From Desulfurellaceae bacterium bin18 (lineage in GTDB: Bacteria > Desulfobacterota > Binatia > Bin18), in the NCBI GenBank assembly GCA_002238415.1, contig MPMI01000017.1, forward strand, positions 1-64,000: 64,000 bases of DNA, read 5' to 3'. A program made the position numbers and the translations under genes. Below, piece after piece: positions 23,566 to 32,177 of the stretch. The notes beneath the pieces were generated by a model. The model was not told the origin of the DNA. It did no database searches and worked only from the letters and a program-made list of their open reading frames with translations. The stretch's first letter is position 1. The number at the start of each line of letters is the position of its first letter.

Positions 23566-23933
23566 TGGGAAAAGTGAAGCCCTCGAAAACAACAGTGACG
23601 GTCCGTTTAACAGATGAAGAGTATGAGGTGGTCCAACGACTGTGCACCCTCAAGAAGACGACGTGTACAGGGTATTTGACCTTGCTTGCCACCAACCAGG
23701 CCAAGAAAGAGTTGCTTCGGTATGCAGCCGAAGAGTATATGGAAGGCGGCGCTTCCGTGAGCACGCTGGTGAAAAAGACTGGTTTGGACGCCCCGACTAT
23801 TCTGGATGAAGTGGCGCGTCTGACAGGCGAGGATACCCGTGCCGTGGCTGGTTTTCTGTCGGCCGTGAAAACATTATCAAAGGCCAATAATGATCCGGAG
23901 TTTTATCAGGTCGCAGTCAAAGTGCTGAAGTAG
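23565..23933 (+). CDS. Putative antitoxin (ribbon-helix-helix / UPF0175-like), 122 aa
   Basis: The start ATG 23565 overlaps the toxin stop (TGATG). The N-terminus (KTTVTVRLTDEEYEVVQRLC) has the beta strand plus helix of ribbon-helix-helix regulators. Residues about 50-90 (LLRYAAEEYMEGGASVSTLV, GLDAPTILDEVARL) resemble the UPF0175 'AVEEYRKG.S...A' motif of antitoxins paired with DUF3368 PIN proteins. Order is toxin first, antitoxin second, the reverse of many vapBC pairs. It probably also represses the operon. Confidence 0.7.
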   Translation: MGKVKPSKTTVTVRLTDEEYEVVQRLCTLKKTTCTGYLTLLATNQAKKELLRYAAEEYMEGGASVSTLVKKTGLDAPTILDEVARLTGEDTRAVAGFLSAVKTLSKANNDPEFYQVAVKVLK

Positions 23934-23984
23934 AGGACCTCTGGTTCACAATGCATGAACGCAATACCTTCTCTCTCGTCTCTA

Positions 23985-25214
23985 CTACCGATGCTCCTCG
24001 ACCACGACTCCGGCCTTGCGCAGTTGTCGGACTTCTTCCACGGATCGTCCCAAATACGAAGTCAGCACCTCTTCGTTATGCTGTCCCAGCGTGGGCGCGT
24101 GGAGGGGGAGTTCGTCCGGGAACTCGGAAAACTTGAGCGGAAAACCGGGTACGTCGAGATCACCATGGATAGGGTCGTTGATTGTTGTCACGGTCCCACG
24201 TTCTCGCAGATGCGGGTAGTCGAGAGTCTCCGCCACAGAGAGCACCGGAGCGACTGGAACGTGAAAACTCTCTAGGTGAGCAACTGCACTCTCGACATCA
24301 GGAAACGTCTGCAACCAGTCTTCGACCAGTTTGGTAACTTCGTCTCGCCGCTTGAGCCGGGCTTGATCCGTACTGTACTGTGGATCGTCAATCAGCTCAG
24401 GCCGTTCGATCGCTTTGCAGAAATCCGGCCAGTGATGGAAAATGGCCATGATAACCAAGTAGCCACCGTTGCCACGAAAGACGCCTGAGGGGCAGGCATA
24501 AGTCATATGGCGGCCAACACGGGTGGGCTGAATGGCGCCTTCTGTGGCACGCGGGGTATGCACGTTGACCTCGTGGTAGTGGTAGTACACATCCAACAGC
24601 GCAACATCGAGATGTTGGCCCCGACCGGTATTGTCCCGGTGGCGTAAGGCCGCCAGGACGGCGAGTGCGCCATGTACCCCTGTGCTGACATCCCCCATCC
24701 CGACCAGCGGGATGTACGGTGCATCGTCCTCCTCTCCGATCATTGAGGTCACCCCGGAGTACGCCTGAGCGATATAATCGTAGCCAGGCTTATGGGCTAA
24801 AGGGCCGGTCTGGCCAAGGGCAGAGATAGAGCACAGAATGATATCAGGCTTGAGCTCTTTGAGCCGCTCATAACTGAGGCCCATATCTGCCATGACACCG
24901 GGCTTGAAATTCTCAACCACGATATCAACGTGCTGAATCAGCTCGGTCACAAGCGCCATGCCGCGCGGATCGCGCAGATTGACACACAGACTTTTCTTGC
25001 CTCGATTGTGCTGAACGTGGAACAAGCTGCGCTTGTTGCCAAACATTGAGAAATTCCGCCCAAGATCGCCCTTGGGCGCAGACTCGACCTTAATGACATC
25101 CGCTCCCATCTCGGCCAGCATGCGGCTACACGTCGGGCCGGCGAGAGCACGGGTGAAATCGAGCACTCGCAGTCCGCTGAGAACATGTTGCGTACCTTGG
25201 GTCGTCATAGTCAT
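23985..25214 (-). CDS. CaiB/BaiF family (class III) CoA-transferase, 409 aa
   Basis: Family signatures are present: GLRVLDFTRALAGPTCSRML near the N-terminus, ADVIKVE, NRGKKSLCVNLRDPRG, a VVENFKPGVMADMGLSYE block, and GMGDVSTGVHGALAVLAAL, whose Asp is the expected catalytic residue (about 180). The start MTMTTQ is 7 nt after the stop of the upstream CaiB gene, with AAGGGG as RBS. About 70% identical by eye to the neighbouring copy, so the two are paralogues and may act as a heterodimer or on different acyl-CoAs. Last gene of the operon. Confidence 0.87.
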   Translation of the reverse strand: MTMTTQGTQHVLSGLRVLDFTRALAGPTCSRMLAEMGADVIKVESAPKGDLGRNFSMFGNKRSLFHVQHNRGKKSLCVNLRDPRGMALVTELIQHVDIVVENFKPGVMADMGLSYERLKELKPDIILCSISALGQTGPLAHKPGYDYIAQAYSGVTSMIGEEDDAPYIPLVGMGDVSTGVHGALAVLAALRHRDNTGRGQHLDVALLDVYYHYHEVNVHTPRATEGAIQPTRVGRHMTYACPSGVFRGNGGYLVIMAIFHHWPDFCKAIERPELIDDPQYSTDQARLKRRDEVTKLVEDWLQTFPDVESAVAHLESFHVPVAPVLSVAETLDYPHLRERGTVTTINDPIHGDLDVPGFPLKFSEFPDELPLHAPTLGQHNEEVLTSYLGRSVEEVRQLRKAGVVVEEHR

Positions 25215-25221
25215 CCCCTTA

Positions 25222-26445
25222 CTACGAATTTTTCTCAAACAGGACGCCGGCCTCGCGTAACCGTTGCACCTCTTCGGGCGAACGTTTCAGGTATGCGGTG
25301 AGAATTTCCTGGTTATGCTGTCCCAGGGTGGGAGCCTTGAGCGGCAGGTCGTCAGGAAAACTGGAAAAGCGGAGCGGCATGCCGGGAATATCAAACTCGC
25401 CGACAATGGGGTCATTGATGGTACGCACGGTACCGCGTTCCCGCAGGTGGGGATGCTGCGTTGTTTCGGCTACCGACAAGACCGGCGCAACCGGGACACC
25501 GAACTGCTCCATATGGGCAACCGCGCTCGCAACATCGGGAAAGCTTGCCTGCAACCAGTCTTCGATAATCTGGACGACCTCATCCCGATGTTCGAGGCGG
25601 AGCGCCTCGGTGCCATAGCGTTCATGGTCCACCAACTCCGGTTTCTCCATGGCCGCACACAGGTCCTTCCAGTGATGCAGAAAGGCCATGATGACAAGCG
25701 AACCGCCCTTGGCCCGAAAAATGCCCGCCGGACAGACATAGGTTAAATGCCGACCGGCCCGGGTCGGATTCATTTTGCCCTGAGTGCCGCTGTACTGATG
25801 GACGTTGACCTCGTGATAATGGTAGTACACGTCCAGCAGGCCGATATCGAGATGCTGGCCCTCTCCCGTACGGTCGCGGTAGCGCAGGGCGGATACGACA
25901 GCCAGGGCACCGTGGACGCCCGTGCTGACATCCCCCATCCCGACCAACGGCAGATACGGGGCTTCGTCCGGGTCGCCAATCATGGAGGTGACCCCGGAGT
26001 ATGCCTGGGCAATATAGTCATAGCCGGGTTTGGTGGACAGCGGTCCTTTTTGGCCCAGGGCCGAGATGGAGCACAGGATAATATCCGGCTTGATTTTCTT
26101 GAGTTCCTCATACCCCAGCCCCATCTGGGCGATCACGCCGGGCTTGAAATTCTCGACCACCACATCCATCTGCGCCACCAACTCTTTAATAATGTCCATG
26201 GCTTTGGGGTCGCGGATATTCACGCATAAACTCTTCTTGCCGAGATTCTGCTGAATGAAGTAGAGGCTGCGTTCCTTTTCAAAAACCGAGATGCCACGCA
26301 CCATATCGCCGCGGGGCGCGGACTCGACTTTAATCACATCGGCTCCCATCTCGGCCATCATCCGGGTACAACTCGGTCCGGCCAGGGCGCGGGTAAAATC
26401 CAACACCCGCAGGTCGCTCAGAATATGCTCCATTCCGTGTGGCAT
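25222..26445 (-). CDS. CaiB/BaiF family (class III) CoA-transferase, 407 aa
   Basis: A paralogue of the gene at 23985-25214 with the same motifs (LRVLDFTRALAGPSCTRMM, KPGVIAQMGLGYEEL, GMGDVSTGVHGA). Good RBS (CGGAGGAACACC). Fourth gene of the operon, 28 nt after the SDR. Its last 75 codons are duplicated almost exactly at 21914-22150. It transfers CoA between organic acids, typically activating a substrate for beta-oxidation-like steps. The actual acid is unknown. Confidence 0.87.
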   Translation of the reverse strand: MPHGMEHILSDLRVLDFTRALAGPSCTRMMAEMGADVIKVESAPRGDMVRGISVFEKERSLYFIQQNLGKKSLCVNIRDPKAMDIIKELVAQMDVVVENFKPGVIAQMGLGYEELKKIKPDIILCSISALGQKGPLSTKPGYDYIAQAYSGVTSMIGDPDEAPYLPLVGMGDVSTGVHGALAVVSALRYRDRTGEGQHLDIGLLDVYYHYHEVNVHQYSGTQGKMNPTRAGRHLTYVCPAGIFRAKGGSLVIMAFLHHWKDLCAAMEKPELVDHERYGTEALRLEHRDEVVQIIEDWLQASFPDVASAVAHMEQFGVPVAPVLSVAETTQHPHLRERGTVRTINDPIVGEFDIPGMPLRFSSFPDDLPLKAPTLGQHNQEILTAYLKRSPEEVQRLREAGVLFEKNS

Positions 26446-26473
26446 GGTGTTCCTCCGTTTCAGGTATGTGCTC

Positions 26474-27253
26474 TCAATCCCACATCAGCCCGCCATCAAC
26501 ATTGAACGACTGGCCGGTGATATTGCGTGCCTCATCCGAAGCCAGGAAGACGGCCATATTGGCTATATCATCCGGGCTGTTGGAGCGCTTGAGGGGAATC
26601 GAGGCATCCAGCCGGGATATCGCCTGTTCTTCGCTTATTCCCTCGCGCTCGGTGAGTTGCTTCATAACGTTGGTGTACAAATCCGTGCGGGTGGCGCCGG
26701 GACAGATGGCATTCACATTGATATTATGTTTGGCGAGTTGCGAGGCACCGATACGGGTCATGGCGATGACGGCTCCCTTTGAGCCGGCGTACGAGATATT
26801 CGACGTGCCCCGAAAGCCCTTGCCGGCGATGGACGCGATGTTAATGATCCGGCCTTCTTTGCGTTTCGCCATCTCCCGTGCCACCGCCTGCATGCAGAAA
26901 AAGACGCCCTTGGCATTAACCGAATGAATCCAGTCCCAGTCTTCCTCAGTGACATCAAAAAACCCCAGGCTTTTTGTCACACCGGCATTATTGACCAGAA
27001 TATCAATCCGGCCAAAGGTTTCCATTGCGGTGGTGACCATGGCGTTGATGTCTTCCACCCGTCCCATGTCTGTTTTGACAAACAGGCCGCGGCGGTCGTG
27101 GGCGTTCACCTCAGTCGCGGTTTGCCTGCCGGTGACCTCATTGATTTCCGCGCCAACGACATGGGCGCCCTCCTTGGCACACCGCAGGGCAATGGCCTTG
27201 CCCATGCCGGTTCCAATCCCCGTCACGATGGCGATCTTCTCTTTGAGCAACAT
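26474..27253 (-). CDS. Short-chain dehydrogenase/reductase, 259 aa
   Basis: SDR motifs: TGIGTGMGKAIAL nucleotide loop, NNAGVTKS, catalytic YAGSK (about 153-157), CPGATRTD, and a C-terminal GQSFNVDGGLMWD. Good RBS (AAGGAGGGAC). Third gene of the LLM-LLM-SDR-CaiB-CaiB operon, where it would oxidise or reduce a hydroxyl or keto intermediate. Closely similar in type to, but not a duplicate of, the SDR at 22203-22964. Confidence 0.87.
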   Translation of the reverse strand: MLLKEKIAIVTGIGTGMGKAIALRCAKEGAHVVGAEINEVTGRQTATEVNAHDRRGLFVKTDMGRVEDINAMVTTAMETFGRIDILVNNAGVTKSLGFFDVTEEDWDWIHSVNAKGVFFCMQAVAREMAKRKEGRIINIASIAGKGFRGTSNISYAGSKGAVIAMTRIGASQLAKHNINVNAICPGATRTDLYTNVMKQLTEREGISEEQAISRLDASIPLKRSNSPDDIANMAVFLASDEARNITGQSFNVDGGLMWD

Positions 27254-27312
27254 ACTGTCCCTCCTTCGCTGGTGGCGTAGTCTTAGAAACGGTGAGTGCG
27301 GGGATCGCGCCC

Positions 27313-28353
27313 CTATGCGTGAAACTCCGGCATCACTTCCTTGGCAAACAGCTCCAAGCCCTGACGCGCACGCTCAGGGTCGCGCGCTCCGGCGTGAAAA
27401 TAGAAAGCAACCTGATCGAGACCAAATTCGTCGTTGAGTTCGTGCAGCCGGCGGCGGCACTCGGCCGGGGTGCCCACAACCGCCCGTTCTTCTACATCGT
27501 CCGGCATGGAAAGAATAAATTCGAGGTAGGAACGCATGGGGTCGTGAGCCGGGACTTGACCGAGTGCCTCGCGGGGCACAAATGAGGTGATTAATTCAGT
27601 ATAGGCGCGGGTAGTCGCGCGCGCATCGCGTACGGCTTCCTGATGATCGTTATTAACGAACAGAAAGAAGATACACGTCGTCCGGGTTGGCCCATGTCCG
27701 TGTTCCTGCAAGGTGGCACGGTAATGCTGGAGTCGGGAGACGACCTCGGGGTGGGGCGCGCTCAACCAGGGAGCGATAAACGCGTTGTCTCCGACCTTAC
27801 CGGCTCCGTCAAACGATTCACGACTGAGGGTGCCGCGATAGATCGGTGGGTGGGGCTGCTGGACTGGCTTGGGGCCGACCGACAACGATGGCACCTGCCA
27901 AAAGCTACCCCGATACTCAAAGGGGTCCTCAGTCCAGGCCCGGCGGATAATCTCCAGGGACTCTTCGTAGCGCGCACGACTCTCGGCCTGATCAACACAA
28001 AATCCTTCAAAATGCTTTGGAATAATGCCGCGTCCGGCCCCAAAGTTGAGCCGGCCGTTGCTCAGGATATCGAGCATGGCAAAGTCTTCGGCCTTGCGCA
28101 GCGGATTCTCAAACGGCAGGAGACTGATCGCCGTGCCCAGCCGGATGCGCGAGGTCTCGCGCGCCACGGCGGTCAGAAACATTTGCGGACTGGGACAAAT
28201 GCCAAACGCATAGAAGTGTTCCTCACCCAACCAGATCGAGTCAAAGCCGAGTTCCTCGGCCTGGATGCAGATATCAAGCGTATCCTGAAAATACCGCGCC
28301 TCGTCTTGCTTGTCGCGGAAAAAATCAAAAAGAGAAAACAGACCAAATTCCAT
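27313..28353 (-). CDS. LLM class flavin-dependent oxidoreductase, 346 aa
   Basis: Begins MEFGLFSLFDFFRDKQDEAR and shows the luciferase-like barrel motifs: SIWLGEEHFYAFGICPSPQ, RIRLGTAISLLPFENPLRKA, MLDILSNGRLNFGAGRG, PPIYRGTLS. The RBS lies in AAGGAGTTTTTC upstream of the ATG. It is closely similar to the adjacent upstream gene, and a tandem duplication is likely. The pair may be the two subunits of a two-component monooxygenase or act on related substrates. Confidence 0.86.
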   Translation of the reverse strand: MEFGLFSLFDFFRDKQDEARYFQDTLDICIQAEELGFDSIWLGEEHFYAFGICPSPQMFLTAVARETSRIRLGTAISLLPFENPLRKAEDFAMLDILSNGRLNFGAGRGIIPKHFEGFCVDQAESRARYEESLEIIRRAWTEDPFEYRGSFWQVPSLSVGPKPVQQPHPPIYRGTLSRESFDGAGKVGDNAFIAPWLSAPHPEVVSRLQHYRATLQEHGHGPTRTTCIFFLFVNNDHQEAVRDARATTRAYTELITSFVPREALGQVPAHDPMRSYLEFILSMPDDVEERAVVGTPAECRRRLHELNDEFGLDQVAFYFHAGARDPERARQGLELFAKEVMPEFHA

Positions 28354-28400
28354 GAAAAACTCCTTATGCAGGCAGGACGAGGTGATCCCACTCCTAGGGT

Positions 28401-29447
28401 CTAAAGCGGTGAACGAAATTCCGGCATGACCTCATTGGCAAATAATTCCAGTCCATAGCGCGCCCGCTTGGGGTCGCGCGCCCCGGCGTGAAAATAAAAG
28501 GCGACTTGGTCCAGCGCAAATTCGTCATCCAGCTCGTGCAGCCGGCGGCGGCATTCGGCCGGCGTACCGACCACCGCACGCTCCTCAATCTGATCGGGCA
28601 TGGCCCGGGCGAAGTCGATGAATTGTCTGACCGGATCGGCGGTGTGCATCTTGGTGAGCAGCTCTGCGGGGATCATATTCGTGAACAGATTGGTGTAGGC
28701 ACGGGTCACGGCCTGTCCCTCGCGCAGGGCGACATTATGGTCCGGGTCCACGAACAGAAAGAAAATGCAGGTCGTTCGCTTCTGGCCATGGCCGTTTTCT
28801 TCGAGCACGGCGCGGTAGCGCTGGACGCGCTTGCGCACCGCGGGATGGGGGCCGGTGAGCCAGGGCACGATGAAGGCGTTATCACCGATAATTCCTGCGC
28901 CTTCAAACGACTCTGTACTGATCGTGCCGCGATAGATGGGTGGGTGAGGCTGCTGGACGGGTTTGGGGCCGAGTGACAATGACGGCACCTGCCAGAATTC
29001 GCCCTGATACTCAAAGGGGTCCTCGGTCCAGGCGCGGCGGATGATTTCCAGCGACTCTTCATAGCGCGCCCGACTCTCGCGCAGCGGCACCCGAAAGCCC
29101 TCGAAGTGTTTGGCAATAATGCCGCGCCCGACCCCGAAGTCGAGCCGGCCGTTGCTCAGGATATCGAGCATGGCAAAGTCTTCGGCCTTCCTGAGCGGAT
29201 TCTCAAACGGCAGGAGACTGATCGCCGTGCCCAGCCGGATACGCGAGGTCTCGCGCGCCACGGCGGTCAGGAATATCTGCGGACTCGGACAAATCCCAAA
29301 GGAGTAGAAATGCTCTTCTCCGAACCAGACCGAGTCAAAGCCCAACTCTTCGGCCAGAATACTCAGTTCCAGCGTATCCTGAAAATACTGGACCTCGTCC
29401 TGTCGATCCCGGAAAAAGTCGAATAACGAAAATAAGCCGAATTCCAC
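28401..29447 (-). CDS. LLM class flavin-dependent oxidoreductase, 348 aa
   Basis: A GTG start at 29447 is chosen because GGGAGGG lies about 6 nt upstream and the protein then begins VEFGLFSLFDFF, aligning exactly with the next gene. The longer frame to 29573 has no RBS. Family motifs are as in its paralogue: VWFGEEHFYSFGICPSPQ, RLDFGVGRG, PPIYRGTIS. First gene of the five-gene operon that runs to 23985. Divergent from the secreted-protein gene at 29666. Confidence 0.86.
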   Translation of the reverse strand: MEFGLFSLFDFFRDRQDEVQYFQDTLELSILAEELGFDSVWFGEEHFYSFGICPSPQIFLTAVARETSRIRLGTAISLLPFENPLRKAEDFAMLDILSNGRLDFGVGRGIIAKHFEGFRVPLRESRARYEESLEIIRRAWTEDPFEYQGEFWQVPSLSLGPKPVQQPHPPIYRGTISTESFEGAGIIGDNAFIVPWLTGPHPAVRKRVQRYRAVLEENGHGQKRTTCIFFLFVDPDHNVALREGQAVTRAYTNLFTNMIPAELLTKMHTADPVRQFIDFARAMPDQIEERAVVGTPAECRRRLHELDDEFALDQVAFYFHAGARDPKRARYGLELFANEVMPEFRSPL

Positions 29448-29587
29448 GAATACCCTCCCTTTCGTTCGTTTGTCCGAGACCCACGGCCTATCCGCAATCC
29501 GCAACCCCGTGTGGCACCGTACGCCTCGCCTCAGCAATATACGCGGCTGCCTCATCTGCCAAGAGCAACTCATCCTGCGTCTCGGAG

Positions 29588-29616
29588 TTGACTGAGCCGA
29601 CGGAGTTCAGGATAGG
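29588..29616 (+). promoter_or_regulatory. Promoter module copy 1 (TTGACT-17-GATAGG)
   Basis: -35 TTGACT (29588-29593), a 17-nt spacer and -10 GATAGG (29611-29616) are embedded in a conserved block beginning GCGTCTCGGAG. The block continues CAGGCTCAAAAAGTTCTCCG. The same block precedes the GST gene at 30428. Hence the two genes are likely co-regulated. Confidence 0.6.
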
Positions 29617-29665
29617 CTCACAGGCTCAAAAAGTTCTCCGGTGGAAAAGGAATGGGGGGCAATAT

Positions 29666-30409
29666 ATGCTTCCCACAATGAGTCGGCAACGCAAATGGAA
29701 GCTGGCTGCGGCTGGCGTCCTGATATGGGCGCTCTGCCTGCCGCTTGCGCATGGAGCGGAACTCGATACGCTGACCGACCGGATTGTCGGCGGTACCTCG
29801 CTGCTGCGCGCCCACCGGCCCAGTCTGAGCACCCGGGCGCTGCACGAGGCGGCGCTGCGTTTTCAACAGGCACGCTACTCCCGAACAGGCAGGTTGCGTA
29901 GGCAGTATGCCGAGTTGACCGCCGCGTTCAGAAATGTCCGCGCGTCGTACGGATTTGCCCTGGACCGTGAGGTCGAGTTCATCCTGGCCCACCTCCAGCA
30001 AGATATTCGGGCGCTGGACGGAAGACTCGTGTCCACGTTTGAGCCGTCTCCGCCTTCCTCTCAGGTGTACTCATATGGCTTCATTCGAGAGGAAACATGT
30101 CTCGGCGGAAACGTAGCCGGTAAACGTCCCTGCCCCAATCAGACCAACGTGCTGACGTTTCGACTGCCACGCGGCGCGATACGTATTACCAATCTGGTCG
30201 GAGAGTGGCGGGACTACGGACTCAAGGGCAAGCTGCTGGTCCATATCGACGGCATCCGGGTGTGGCGGACCGATGTGAAGAAAAAATGGGACCGGGACAG
30301 AAAGCTCCTTGACCATCCCGTTCCGTCCGGGGCAACTGTCAGCCTGCGCAGCGAGAACGGCGACCCGATCTGGATTCGCCGGTTCGAGGTCAAGTACGCC
30401 CGAAACTGA
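29666..30409 (+). CDS. Exported hypothetical protein, 247 aa
   Basis: ATG 29666 (RBS GGGGGG) or ATG 29678 begins a signal-peptide protein: basic RQRKWK, hydrophobic LAAAGVLIWALCLPLAHGA, cleavage near AHGA. The mature part has a helical N-terminal half (LRRQYAELTAAFRNV, EVEFILAHLQQDIRALDG) and a beta-rich C-terminal domain (ITNLVGEWRDYGLKGKLLVH, IDGIRVWRTDVKKKWDRD, VPSGATVSLRSENGDPIW). No family recognised. It is driven by the same promoter module as the next gene. Confidence 0.6.
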   Translation: MLPTMSRQRKWKLAAAGVLIWALCLPLAHGAELDTLTDRIVGGTSLLRAHRPSLSTRALHEAALRFQQARYSRTGRLRRQYAELTAAFRNVRASYGFALDREVEFILAHLQQDIRALDGRLVSTFEPSPPSSQVYSYGFIREETCLGGNVAGKRPCPNQTNVLTFRLPRGAIRITNLVGEWRDYGLKGKLLVHIDGIRVWRTDVKKKWDRDRKLLDHPVPSGATVSLRSENGDPIWIRRFEVKYARN

Positions 30410-30427
30410 ATCGCCCGCGTCTCGGAG

Positions 30428-30456
30428 TTGACTTACCCGCCCGAGTCCAGGATAGT
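30428..30456 (+). promoter_or_regulatory. Promoter module copy 2 (TTGACT-17-GATAGT)
   Basis: -35 TTGACT (30428-30433), 17-nt spacer and -10 GATAGT (30451-30456) lie in the block CGCGTCTCGGAGTTGACT ... GGCTCAAAAAATTCTCC. It is nearly the same as 29572-29640. It sits 39 nt before the GST start with GGAGG as RBS. Confidence 0.65.
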
Positions 30457-30494
30457 CTGGGGGCTCAAAAAATTCTCCAACGGAGGTGTCTGGT

Positions 30495-31139
30495 ATGAAG
30501 ATGTATAGTTATCAGCTCAGTAATTTTGCCGGGAAGTGTCGGGTCGCGGCCTACGAAAAAGGGCTCAACATCGAGTTCGTTGATCCGCGCGAGAACCCAG
30601 GTCAAAAAGAGTACAAAAAAATCAATCCCACCGGCAAGGTCCCGGCCCTGGAAACCGACGACGGACAGCTCATTGCCGAGTCGGAAGTCATTAACGAGTA
30701 TCTGGAGGATAAATTCCCGGAGACGCCGTTGCTGCCGAGCGATGCAGGAGGACGCGCCGCGGTCCGTTCCATTACGCGCTATCACGATCTGTATATCGAC
30801 CCGCCGATGCGCGCGTGTTTTCCCAAGCTGTTCGGCCAGGACCTGGACGACCAGTTCATTGCCGACAAGATCGCCGAAGTGAATAATAATCTCGATCAGC
30901 TCGAAGCGTCGATTTCCGACGGGCCGTGGCTGGCCGGCGAGGCTTTTACCCTGGCCGATGCCGCCCTCGCGCCGACCCTGTTTCTGATGGATAATCTGCT
31001 GCCGAACTTCGGCTCAAAGAAGCCGTTCGAGGGCCGGCCCAAACTGGCCTCCTGGTGGCAGCGCATCCAAGAGCGGGAGTCCACCAAGACGGTGCTGGGC
31101 GAACAGGGGGCCGCCCTGGCAGCCATGATGAAGGGCTAA
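30495..31139 (+). CDS. Glutathione S-transferase family protein, 214 aa
   Basis: ATG 30495 follows GGAGGTGTCTGGT. The thioredoxin-like N-domain has YSYQLSNFAGKCRVAAYEKG, the cis-Pro in PTGKVPALET and the glutathione gamma-Glu contact ESEVINEYL (about 58-66). The helical C-domain contains GPWLAGEAFTLADAALAPTL (N-capping box and hydrophobic staple). Stress or electrophile detoxification is likely. Monocistronic, with its own promoter module and a strong terminator at 31160. Confidence 0.88.
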   Translation: MKMYSYQLSNFAGKCRVAAYEKGLNIEFVDPRENPGQKEYKKINPTGKVPALETDDGQLIAESEVINEYLEDKFPETPLLPSDAGGRAAVRSITRYHDLYIDPPMRACFPKLFGQDLDDQFIADKIAEVNNNLDQLEASISDGPWLAGEAFTLADAALAPTLFLMDNLLPNFGSKKPFEGRPKLASWWQRIQERESTKTVLGEQGAALAAMMKG

Positions 31140-31159
31140 ATCTCAGTCAGAACAAAAGG

Positions 31160-31192
31160 AAAAAAGGGCGGTCGGACAACCGCCCTTTTTTC
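31160..31192 (+). terminator. Intrinsic terminator of the GST gene
   Basis: Stem GGGCGGT / ACCGCCC flanked by A6 and T6 tracts (31160-31192), 6-nt loop. Works for the GST gene and, with the opposite tract, for the convergent gene at 31233-31595. Confidence 0.88.
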
Positions 31193-31232
31193 TTGTGCTA
31201 TTGCACGCAAGTGCACGCAAGAAGGTGGACAG

Positions 31233-31595
31233 CTAGCCGTCCGTACATTTGGGGTCGCACTGGACGGCTTGCTGGGCCGCGTCTTTTTCGCACGACTCGC
31301 TGGTCGCATAGGTGTTTTTCTGGTCCAGACACTCCAGGATGCTGTTGATCTGAACCGTCAGGCAGTCCCTGAAACACTCCGGGGCGTTATCCCCGCCTGC
31401 GGCTTCCAGTTGATCGTTGACATAGGTTGAGAGTGCCCCAAACCGTGCCAGGATATTCGTTGCCCCCGTTTCAGTCGGTTCTGATGGGGTGTAGCCCTCC
31501 GGATAGCCGTCCGCGGCTCTCACCGGAGCGGCAGCGATAAGCACGCCGAGACAGAGCCCACCACATAGCGTCAGGAGTGTCTTCTTCACTGGCAT
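31233..31595 (-). CDS. Exported Cys-rich hypothetical protein, 120 aa
   Basis: The start MPVKKTLLTLCGGLCLGVLI at 31595 follows AAAGGAAGAGAAAT. The longer open frame is not used because it runs through the divergent spacer. The signal peptide ends near PVRAAD. The mature protein holds six cysteines in a paired pattern (CFRDCLTVQINSILEC, SCEKDAAQQAVQCDPKC), probably disulfide-bonded in the periplasm. No family recognised. Confidence 0.6.
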   Translation of the reverse strand: MPVKKTLLTLCGGLCLGVLIAAAPVRAADGYPEGYTPSEPTETGATNILARFGALSTYVNDQLEAAGGDNAPECFRDCLTVQINSILECLDQKNTYATSESCEKDAAQQAVQCDPKCTDG

Positions 31596-31710
31596 ATTTC
31601 TCTTCCTTTCTCTCTGTCCAATTACGAAGTTCTTACATTGAAAGAACGAGTGTTTCATACCTTCCTCGCTACGGTTGCGCAACTCCAAAGAGCCGACTAA
31701 GGACAAAGGC

Positions 31711-32109
31711 ATGGCTCGCGGGCGCGCGGTGAAGAGACGCAGGCGTTCTGCCGTGGCCGTCTGGCTGAACTGGATGTGCCAGCTTGCCACCGTTCTTGTG
31801 GCCTTTTGGTGGCCGGCCCTGCTCTCCGACCCCATCTATACCTCCCGGCAGGTCCGCTTGGCTGGTCAGCAGGTCGCCTTGCCGGATGGCGCTGTTGCGC
31901 AGACCGTAGAAGAGCGGGCGATGGCCATTTTCTGGATGTGGAAGCACCGCACGCTGGCCCGGGACCCCTGGCTCTTCGGGCCGTACCGCGGGCTGCGGGA
32001 TGTTAATGGCCGTACGCAGACCCTGATGGTGATTGCAGGCATCTGGCTCGTGCGAGCGGGGGTCTTTATCTGGCAGCGTTCCGCCGCCAAGCGCACTCAG
32101 TACCTCTGA
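31711..32109 (+). CDS. Small membrane protein of unknown function, 132 aa
   Basis: ATG 31711 follows TAAGGACAAAGGC. A very basic N-terminus (RAVKRRRRS) precedes a first transmembrane helix (about 14-38, VWLNWMCQLATVLVAFWWPA). A periplasmic segment (SRQVRLAGQQVALPDGAVAQ) and a second helix (about 103-122, LMVIAGIWLVRAGVFIW) follow. The N-in/C-in topology is inferred from the positive-inside rule. No family recognised. Upstream of, but not clearly coupled to, the molybdoenzyme gene. Confidence 0.5.
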   Translation: MARGRAVKRRRRSAVAVWLNWMCQLATVLVAFWWPALLSDPIYTSRQVRLAGQQVALPDGAVAQTVEERAMAIFWMWKHRTLARDPWLFGPYRGLRDVNGRTQTLMVIAGIWLVRAGVFIWQRSAAKRTQYL

Positions 32110-32177
32110 AACCGTCGTTTCTTTCCTGGATTTCTGTGTGTCGCCGTGGTAGAGCCTGAAACAAAGGGGGAGGTCCT

